64,000 bases of DNA. Source: an uncultured Eubacteriales bacterium (GTDB lineage: Bacteria; Bacillota; Clostridia; Oscillospirales; Oscillospiraceae). Under the pieces are notes generated by a model. It was not told the DNA's origin. It searched no databases and saw only the letters and a list, made by a program, of their open reading frames with translations. A program made the position numbers and the translations under genes. Location of the stretch: the NCBI GenBank assembly GCA_900317425.1, contig ONGR01000008.1, forward strand, positions 1 to 64,000, in the 5' to 3' direction. Shown here one piece after another: positions 58,626 through 64,000 of this stretch (the stretch's first letter is position 1; each line of letters begins with the position of its first letter).

Positions 58626-59163
58626 TCCCACACGCTATACAGGCCGCCCGGCGGAGAAGCGGTCGCCCCAGGAGGAGGCTATCTACGACAAGCTGGAGCA
58701 GCTGCATATTCCCTTTGACCGGGTGGACCACGACTACGCCGACACCATGGAGGATTGCCTGCTGATCGAGTCCACCCTGGGCGGAAAGATCTGCAAAAAC
58801 CTCTTTCTCTGCAACCGGCAGCAGACGGCGTTCTATCTGCTGATGATGCCGGGCGGCAAGCCCTTTAAGACCAAGTTCCTGTCGGCCCAGCTGGGCTGCG
58901 CCCGGCTCTCCTTTGCCGACGCCAGCCACATGGCTCAGTATCTCCAGACCATCCCCGGGTCCGTTTCTGCCCTGGAGCTGCTGTTTGACACCGATAACGC
59001 CGTGCAGTTGGTCATCGACCGGGACCTGCTGGCGGAGGACACCTTCAGCGGCCACCCCGGCCGCTCCACCTCCACACTGCGCATGGCCCGGGAGGATCTG
59101 CTGCGGTACGCGGCGGCGGTGGGCCATGAGCCCGTTTACATCGACCTGCCGGCGGAGGCATAA
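58615..59163 (+). CDS. YbaK/EbsC-type aminoacyl-tRNA deacylase (ProXp-like)
   Basis: 182 residues, AAGGAGG ahead of the ATG inside the esterase gene. IESTLGGKICKNLFLCNRQQTAFYLLMMPGGKPFKTKFLSAQLGCARLSFADASHM is typical of the YbaK/ProX deacylases with the conserved Lys in the catalytic pocket (KNLFL). They clear mischarged Ala- or Cys-tRNA-Pro. Coupled to the esterase gene, without obvious functional relation. Confidence 0.85.
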   Translation: MRIDPTRYTGRPAEKRSPQEEAIYDKLEQLHIPFDRVDHDYADTMEDCLLIESTLGGKICKNLFLCNRQQTAFYLLMMPGGKPFKTKFLSAQLGCARLSFADASHMAQYLQTIPGSVSALELLFDTDNAVQLVIDRDLLAEDTFSGHPGRSTSTLRMAREDLLRYAAAVGHEPVYIDLPAEA

Positions 59164-59206
59164 CGGAGCGCGCCGGCAGCAAAGAAATAACAGGAGGGTG
59201 CCAAAT

Positions 59207-60448
59207 ATGAGCAAGATCATCGATTTGAGCCGTTCGGTCTGTGACTTGGTGACGGAATACCCGGAGCTGACGGGCATCATGACGGAGCTGGGCTTCCGCG
59301 AGGTACGAAAACCTGCCGGAGGCCAACGCGGGGAACAAGTGCAGACTATTCCCCAAAAGGCCAAAAGGGAAGGCATCCCCATGGAGGACGTGGTGCTGGC
59401 CCTGGTGAAAAACGGCTTTCGCATCTCCGGGGAGATGCCTGTCGCGACCCAGCCTGCTATGACGGGAGAAGAGACGATGGCCTCCGTCCGGCGGGCCAAG
59501 GAACTGGCGGCGGGGAAGGACTACGCCCACAAGCACGAACTGGCGGCGGCGCTGGCGGCCATCCCCGGCCATCCGCTGCACACCCTGACCCGAGAGAATG
59601 AGGTGCTGTCCGGCTGGATCACCCGGGCCAAGGAGAAGCTGGCTGCCCACGAGGACGTGGGGGAGCTTCTGGCAAAGATCCGGGAGCTCTCCGTCCACTA
59701 TGCCAAGAAAGGCGATCTGCTCTATCCTCTGCTGAAGGTCAACTACCAGGTCTCCGGTCCCTCCGACGTCATGTGGACGGAGGACGATGAGATCCGGGAC
59801 GAGCTGGCTCTGTTCGCCACGGCGGAGAAGCGCGACAACCACTGGGAAGATCGTGTCCAGACCGTCCTGCGGCGGGCGGAGGAGATGATCTACAAAGAGA
59901 ACAGCATTATCTTTCCCATCTGCGCGGTGAATTTCACCGAGTCGGAGTGGCAGGGCATCTACCGGGATGCCAGGGACTATGCCGACTGCCTGGGCGTGAT
60001 CGGCGAGACGTGGGCCGAGGGCGAAAACCGATCCGCCCCTGCCGGGCCTGCCCACGACGGCGAGGTGGTCCTGCCCGGCGGCCACATGACGGTAGACCAG
60101 CTGGCGGCCCTGCTGAATACCATCCCGCTGGAGATCACCTTCGTGGACGCGGACAACGTCAACCGCTTCTTCAACGAGGGGCCCAAGGTGTTCAAACGGC
60201 CCGGCATGGCCATCGACCGGGAGGTTTTCTCCTGCCATCCGCCCAAGATCGAGCCCATGGTCCGCTCCATCATTGAGGATTTCCGCCATAACCGCCGGGA
60301 TCGTGTGCCCGTCTGGATGGAGAAGGGCGGCCACACCATGCTGGTCACCTATATGGCTGTGCGCGACAAGACCGGCCGGTATCTGGGCACCGTGGAGCTG
60401 GTGCAGGATATGGAGTTTGCCAAGGAGCACTTCGGCATCAACGGATAA
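59207..60448 (+). CDS. DUF438 protein with PAS domain
   Basis: 413 residues, CAGGAGGG before the ATG. The N-terminus (DLSRSVCDLVTEYPELTGIMTELGF) is DUF1858, followed by a DUF438 and hemerythrin-like helical region (HPLHTLTRENEVL, HYAKKGDLLYPLL, EEMIYKENSIIFP), and a C-terminal PAS domain (about 300-410, NTIPLEITFVDADNVNRFFNEG). Proteins of this type may bind iron or haem and sense oxygen or nitric oxide. Partner unknown. The terminator downstream closes the unit. Confidence 0.88.
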   Translation: MSKIIDLSRSVCDLVTEYPELTGIMTELGFREVRKPAGGQRGEQVQTIPQKAKREGIPMEDVVLALVKNGFRISGEMPVATQPAMTGEETMASVRRAKELAAGKDYAHKHELAAALAAIPGHPLHTLTRENEVLSGWITRAKEKLAAHEDVGELLAKIRELSVHYAKKGDLLYPLLKVNYQVSGPSDVMWTEDDEIRDELALFATAEKRDNHWEDRVQTVLRRAEEMIYKENSIIFPICAVNFTESEWQGIYRDARDYADCLGVIGETWAEGENRSAPAGPAHDGEVVLPGGHMTVDQLAALLNTIPLEITFVDADNVNRFFNEGPKVFKRPGMAIDREVFSCHPPKIEPMVRSIIEDFRHNRRDRVPVWMEKGGHTMLVTYMAVRDKTGRYLGTVELVQDMEFAKEHFGING

Positions 60449-60450
60449 GA

Positions 60451-60488
60451 ACAGGACTGCCCGGTCTCCGGCCGGGCAGTCCTGTTTT
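60451..60488 (+). terminator. Terminator of the DUF438 gene
   Basis: ACAGGACTGCCCGG pairs with CCGGGCAGTCCTGT, followed by TTTGTCTG. Confidence 0.9.
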
Positions 60489-60545
60489 GTCTGTTTTCCA
60501 TGCCGCTGGGTTTCTTCAAAGATTGTATCGCACCATCAGAGGAAC

Positions 60546-60573
60546 AAAAAGCCACCCAAATGGGTGGCTTTTA
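60546..60573. terminator. Hairpin next to the tRNA-Arg remnant
   Basis: AAAAGCCACCCA pairs with TGGGTGGCTTTT. It is placed where a tRNA-Arg transcript on the minus strand would end. Confidence 0.7.
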
Positions 60574-60577
60574 TCAT

Positions 60578-60622
60578 TGGCACCCCCGGGAGGGTTCGAA
60601 CCTCTGGCCTGCCGCTTAGGAG
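60578..60622 (-). other. 3' half of tRNA-Arg(CCT), probable attachment site
   Basis: The minus strand reads from the anticodon loop (CTCCTAA, anticodon CCT) and stem GCGGC through a T-arm (GGTTCGAACC) and acceptor CGGGGGT to an encoded G-CCA, but the 5' half of the tRNA is absent: the sequence beyond 60622 is unrelated. A tRNA 3' half alone is the normal product of tyrosine integrase insertion into a tRNA gene (attL or attR). The rest of the island follows. Confidence 0.75.
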
Positions 60623-60860
60623 TTTGGTGTGCTCGATGAGTACGGTCCGGAACCGTTCATATGATACTTTCCCATCCGCTCAATGGCCTGCAGTACTCGA
60701 TTTTCATGGTGCAAATTGCACAAACTGCCGTATCCTGATGGGCCTTTCCGGGGCTCAAATTAGCAGGAAATTAGCAGGAAGCACCTTGGAAAACGCTGAT
60801 GGCAGCAGGAATTGAGCCGGCTTTTGTTACATTTGACGATGCAAAAATAGGGAGGTATTT
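60623..60860. other. Non-coding start of the island
   Basis: No gene is supported here. TTAGCAGGAA occurs twice in tandem near 60760-60780, separated by one base or so; its role is unknown. Confidence 0.35.
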
Positions 60861-61058
60861 ATGGATAATAAAGAGAATCGAACGCTGCCGGAGTCGCGTA
60901 CATATACAGTTGAACAGATCTCCGCTATGCTCGGCATCTCGCGTGGATCTGGATATGCCCTCGTCAAGGAGGGGCATTTCAAAATTGTCCGGATTGGGAA
61001 CATTATTCGGATTTCAAAGAAATCCTTCCACGAGTGGATGCAAAAGTATGATTTGTAA
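60861..61058 (+). CDS. Excisionase-family helix-turn-helix protein
   Basis: 65 residues, GGGAGGT before the ATG. SRTYTVEQISAMLGISRGSGYALVKEGHFKIVRIGNIIRISKKSFHEWMQ is the excisionase fold seen in clostridial elements. It would bend attachment-site DNA for excision. The partner integrase is not visible in the window and could lie at the far end of the island. Confidence 0.85.
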   Translation: MDNKENRTLPESRTYTVEQISAMLGISRGSGYALVKEGHFKIVRIGNIIRISKKSFHEWMQKYDL

Positions 61059-61070
61059 ATGATAGAGCAA

Positions 61071-61101
61071 GACGCCACGGGCAAAACCCGTGGCGTTCTT
61101 A
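61071..61101 (+). terminator. Terminator after the excisionase gene
   Basis: GACGCCACGGG pairs with CCCGTGGCGTT, followed by CTTACATT. From 61102 to 61310 I see no gene; the sequence is AT-rich. Confidence 0.8.
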
Positions 61102-61310
61102 CATTAGAATATCAATATGCAGATGAGATTCACAAGATTATGTTGCGGAAAACTATTATTTGCCATGAATTCCCGCGTCTAACCAGTAAAAAGGAGAACG
61201 CCACAAGGAAAGCCGTGACGTTAACGGCCTGAGCATAATAAATAACCTAGAGGCGACAGAATAAGAAATGAAATGTGCGTGATTATACATTTGCTGATAA
61301 GATTTTGCCC

Positions 61311-62027
61311 CTATTCTTTACTAATTACAATGCCCATAGGATTAAAATGTGCACTTTCTGCAACTTCATGTGGAGGATAATCTTTATTCAATGAAATAAG
61401 AAGGGGGGTTTTCCCAGTTGTAATTACTTTCTTGCAGAATACTTCGCCATCTACCTCCACAATTCCAATCTGTGCATTTTCAAGTGTTTTTTGCGCTTTA
61501 ACTAGCACAATATCCCCGGAAGAATATTGAGGCTCCATACTATCACCAGAAATTTTTACAGCAAAATCAGCAATTTGGTTTGTAGTTGTATAGGGTTCTG
61601 ATGATTCGTAAGTATCCATTGGGTTTCCGAAGCCTGCAGATACACTTAGGTTATATAAAGGAATAGTTCGCTCTGTTATAGTTGGCACCTCTGGGTGTTC
61701 CTCCTCAAATCCCGGGTCAACCTGCCTTACTAATGTTTCATAATGAACGTGATCGTGCGCTTTAATAAAATCAAGCAGTTTTTCAAATATTTCTGGTAGC
61801 TGCCGAATATCAAGAATGTTTTCAACGCCTTCGTGAGCGCCAACTAATCGTAAGTGGGATTGATTTTGTACTAGCCGTGTAATTGCCCTCACTCTTGTTG
61901 TATTATCACCGTCCAGAGCAATAGCTTTAGATAATATATCTTTGGTTCCAGGCATTTTAAAAGATGTAAAGCCTTCAATTAGTCGTCTTCCCATATTAGG
62001 GTAGCTTGCATCGTTGTCATGTTGCAT
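61311..62027 (-). CDS. S24-family (LexA/CI-like) peptidase, regulator
   Basis: 238 residues. The C-terminal half has the S24 fold with catalytic Ser in KISGDSMEPQYSSGDIVLV and Lys in EVFCKKVI, preceded by a possible self-cleavage region (SVSAGFGNPM). The N-terminal 130 residues do not show a clear helix-turn-helix, so DNA binding is unproven. Such proteins usually repress element genes until DNA damage. The codon use is AT-rich, unlike the neighbouring housekeeping genes, which supports transfer. No good ribosome site is seen before the ATG. Confidence 0.75.
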   Translation of the reverse strand: MQHDNDASYPNMGRRLIEGFTSFKMPGTKDILSKAIALDGDNTTRVRAITRLVQNQSHLRLVGAHEGVENILDIRQLPEIFEKLLDFIKAHDHVHYETLVRQVDPGFEEEHPEVPTITERTIPLYNLSVSAGFGNPMDTYESSEPYTTTNQIADFAVKISGDSMEPQYSSGDIVLVKAQKTLENAQIGIVEVDGEVFCKKVITTGKTPLLISLNKDYPPHEVAESAHFNPMGIVISKE

Positions 62028-62062
62028 ATTGACCCGTTGCGGGCTACAGATTATTTCAGGAA

Positions 62063-63199
62063 TTATTCATACGGCGCCAGTCTTTGCTCGGCGATCTTTG
62101 CATTCTGCCTGATACCACGAGCAAGCTTTATTTTGCGGATCATTTGCGCGTATTCTTCTGCCGGAATGGAACTCTCAAAGGAGATTGCACCTCCCAGTAA
62201 GCAGGCAGGCCACAAAAGCGTGGCTGTGTTGCCGTTTTCGAACTCCAGGGAAAGCCTCCCCGTTTTTTCGTCAAAAGAGGAGATCAGACCATAGCCCTTC
62301 GTCTTATGCAGCAGTCGGTTTCCCGCCGCCAGCTGACTTGTGAAGAAGGCCATTGCCCGATCCAGCTCCGCTGCCTCTGTCAGCGCGGTGGCAAATTCGG
62401 AGGCAAGTTGCTCAGCAACGCGCTTGTTCTCAGTGTATTGCTTTCGCTCGGCGGCATTTTTGACGGTATAGTGAATGCCGTCAAAGAGATGATAAACTGT
62501 GCTGCAGTAGATAACGTCAAATGCAAGCAGATGCAGATTCCCATCGGGATGCATTGGCTTGTTGGAGAGGGAATAACGGGTTTTGTTCAGGGCAATCAGC
62601 CGCTCGTTCTGCCGGATCCTGTCTACCAAAGCATCGCATAAGCGGTAGTAGTTGATCAAATGAAAGGACGTGCCGGATCCCAATTCGTCATAGAATTCCA
62701 CACATTCGGCATAGTCCTTCACCTGCTGTGCTTTGAAAAGATAGTACTGATCCGGATCATAGTATCCGGTGAGCATCATCGGAAGTCGAATACTCGGACG
62801 ATAGCGCCAGCTATCAGGCATATATTTCTCCAAAAGAGACTGACACTGATTAACAAAAGTTACAAATCGGCTCATGCGCGCTGACAAATCGCCATTGTCG
62901 TCTGTCAACAGAAGCTCTTTCAGCATGGATCTGACCGTATTCGGCTCGTGCCTGGCATAATCAGCCAGGGCATGGAAAGAGAGCTCATATCTGTTGTCGA
63001 TCGTCTGAGAGGTAAGGAGAACCACAGAGGCAAGTTTGGCGGGGAGCAGTTGGTCATCGGATGCCAGGGTCTCATCCATTTTGGAGCGAAACTGTGCAGC
63101 AATTTCCCACTTATAATACTCTTGGTTCACGTCATTATTCAGTTCCTCAAAGCGATCGGTATAGTGCTGAAGAATCTGATCTAGATTGCTATAATTCAT
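62063..63199 (-). CDS. Hypothetical island protein with Tudor-like C-terminal domain
   Basis: 378 residues from the ATG at 63199 (GGAGGG upstream; an ATG four codons earlier overlaps the ribosome site). The first part (ILQHYTDRFEELNNDVNQEYYKWEIAAQFRSKMDE, then LTSQTIDNRYELSFHALADYARHEPNTVRSMLKELLL) resembles the helical N-terminal domain of McrB/MrcB-type restriction proteins. The last about 80 residues (HKTKGYGLISSFDEKTGRLSLEFENGNTATLLWPACLLGGAISF) look like a Tudor/SH3-like barrel. No ATPase or nuclease motif is seen. It has its own promoter and lies beside a GIY-YIG protein and an S24 regulator. Function unknown; a role in defence is inferred only. Confidence 0.65.
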   Translation of the reverse strand: MNYSNLDQILQHYTDRFEELNNDVNQEYYKWEIAAQFRSKMDETLASDDQLLPAKLASVVLLTSQTIDNRYELSFHALADYARHEPNTVRSMLKELLLTDDNGDLSARMSRFVTFVNQCQSLLEKYMPDSWRYRPSIRLPMMLTGYYDPDQYYLFKAQQVKDYAECVEFYDELGSGTSFHLINYYRLCDALVDRIRQNERLIALNKTRYSLSNKPMHPDGNLHLLAFDVIYCSTVYHLFDGIHYTVKNAAERKQYTENKRVAEQLASEFATALTEAAELDRAMAFFTSQLAAGNRLLHKTKGYGLISSFDEKTGRLSLEFENGNTATLLWPACLLGGAISFESSIPAEEYAQMIRKIKLARGIRQNAKIAEQRLAPYE

Positions 63200-63265
63200 A
63201 GTTCCCTCCATTCAATTGTGTGACGATATGAAAAGGCAATCTGAGTTACCAATTATCTGTTAACA

Positions 63266-63293
63266 ATTATAATGTTTTTCAGATAAGCGTCAA
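63266..63293 (-). promoter_or_regulatory. Promoter of the 378-residue protein
   Basis: Minus-strand -35 TTGACG (63288-63293), 16-base spacer, -10 TATAAT (63266-63271). A TGTTAACA palindrome at 63258-63265 lies just downstream of the -10 and could be an operator. Confidence 0.75.
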
Positions 63294-63328
63294 GCCAGTA
63301 TCGTTACTGATGGCGATAGATAACTGCC

Positions 63329-64000
63329 TCATATGCGCCAGTTTGCCACTGGGAAGCAATTGTTCTTTTTCTTAAAAGCCTCAATCATCTGCCGCTCTTT
63401 TCCCGAGGCGTTATCACATGTTTCGTACGTCAGAAGAAGCATGCCTGCATCTTCTACCTGCCAGATCGCGCGGCCGCCACGATGGTTCTTTCCGTTGCCC
63501 CAGCCGTATTTCATATATTGGCGCAACCGTTGACGCAAGCCGTTTCGGCCCGCTGCTTTGCCGATATAGAGAATCTCCTTATCAGTGCATTGTGCGTACT
63601 TATCCGCCAGCTTTTCAGCTGTATAAAGCGGCGCAAAATGGTTGTATTGCTGCTCTGTAAAGTGAATAGACATGCCAGCTGGAACCAGAATCTGATATAC
63701 GCCGGAATCATTTGGAATGCTTTGACAATCTTCACAATACAGCGTTTGCAGCGTCGTGGCAACGGATGGCCAGATACAGAGCTCATTTAACCGACAGAAG
63801 AGCCGCAAGAGTGCGCCACTTGCGATACTTTCACTGATCAACGCACCGTTTTGAAAATGATCCCTTCGGAAGTGCCATGCGATACTGGCCAGAACGCAAA
63901 TATATGGCTGTACAGATAACCATTCTGGACTGACGGATGCAATGTCTTGATCATGCAGTTCCCACTTCTCAATGACCTGCCTGTAATTCACGATAACCAG
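63329..64000 (-). CDS. GIY-YIG nuclease-like protein (may extend past the window)
   Basis: At least 220 residues from a GTG at 63991; the frame is still open at the window end, so it may be longer. A helical N-terminal half (ICVLASIAWHFRRDHFQNGALISESIASGALLRLF) precedes a GIY-YIG fold: SGVYQILVP, then EILYIGKAAGRNGLRQRLRQYMKYG, and a conserved Glu in KERQMIEAFKKKNNCFPVANW. The GIY and YIG elements read GVY and YIG. Two CxxC-type cysteines lie just before (LYCEDCQS). GIY-YIG enzymes cut DNA in repair, homing or restriction. It is next to the McrB-like protein. Confidence 0.75.
   Translation of the reverse strand: MVIVNYRQVIEKWELHDQDIASVSPEWLSVQPYICVLASIAWHFRRDHFQNGALISESIASGALLRLFCRLNELCIWPSVATTLQTLYCEDCQSIPNDSGVYQILVPAGMSIHFTEQQYNHFAPLYTAEKLADKYAQCTDKEILYIGKAAGRNGLRQRLRQYMKYGWGNGKNHRGGRAIWQVEDAGMLLLTYETCDNASGKERQMIEAFKKKNNCFPVANWRI

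Noticed and set aside
60760-60780. Tandem TTAGCAGGAA as a possible repeat array
   Set aside because: Only two copies; not enough for an array or CRISPR.

Overview
The window looks like a chromosomal segment of an anaerobic, high-GC clostridial gut bacterium of the Oscillospiraceae type (Oscillibacter, Flavonifractor, Dysosmobacter and relatives). This is inferred from the gene repertoire: electron-bifurcating NfnAB, a trimeric [FeFe] hydrogenase, many iron-sulfur flavoproteins, a trmFO/plsX/acpP/rnc housekeeping block, and AAGGAGG-type ribosome binding sites with TTGACA/TATAAT promoters. No rRNA operon or CRISPR array is present.

Layout. 1-0.8 kb: the tail of a large serine recombinase, marking the end of a mobile element. 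0.8-9.5 kb: a divergent trigger factor paralogue, a PAP2-family membrane phosphatase, nfnAB, an ABC exporter, an S4-domain RNA-binding protein, a DUF896 protein and an XpaC-like protein. 9.6-20.9 kb: a dense housekeeping block (SpoU methyltransferase, dprA, topA, trmFO, plsX, acpP, rnc, uppP, ftsK). 20.9-25.1 kb: a BlaI/M56-peptidase regulatory pair with two clear operators, next to an isolated holin/GH25-lysozyme cassette. 25.2-29.0 kb: hypB, an 895-residue multi-cluster flavoprotein, and hypA. 29.2-31.3 kb: five tRNAs on the minus strand (Gly, Arg, His, Gln, Lys), an Smr protein, a glutamine amidotransferase-like hydrolase, a degenerate tRNA-Ser copy and an intact tRNA-Ser(CGA). 31.5-34.4 kb: a decayed integrative element (integrase, excisionase, broken parB, other fragments). 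34.6-47.5 kb: an accessory region of redox enzymes and one-component regulators (LysR, HxlR, MerR, XRE), a radical SAM enzyme, a QueT transporter behind a possible preQ1 leader, a GNAT acetyltransferase and a DMT exporter. 47.5-49.0 kb: a kup potassium transporter inactivated by an internal deletion. 49.3-53.5 kb: hydCBA. 53.6-60.5 kb: ThrE/YjjB exporter halves, a rhodanese lipoprotein, small DUF proteins, a variant peptide deformylase, a SpoU methyltransferase, an esterase, a YbaK deacylase and a DUF438/PAS protein. 60.58 kb to the end: a 3'-half tRNA-Arg(CCT) remnant that looks like an attachment site, followed by an AT-richer island with an excisionase, an S24 peptidase, a 378-residue protein with a Tudor-like C-terminus and a GIY-YIG nuclease-like protein.

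How the genes work together. NfnAB and HydABC give the cell two flavin-based bifurcating complexes that exchange electrons among ferredoxin, NADH, NADPH and H2; the 895-residue protein shares the NfnB fold. The most promising candidate for an undescribed system is the island at 60.6-64.0 kb, where a putative nuclease, a DNA-modification-reader-like protein and an S24 regulator sit together inside a tRNA-associated insertion. Other notable items are the trigger factor lacking the ribosome-docking signature, the radical SAM gene coupled to a 41-residue CxxC micro-ORF, and the hypB-flavoprotein-hypA operon.
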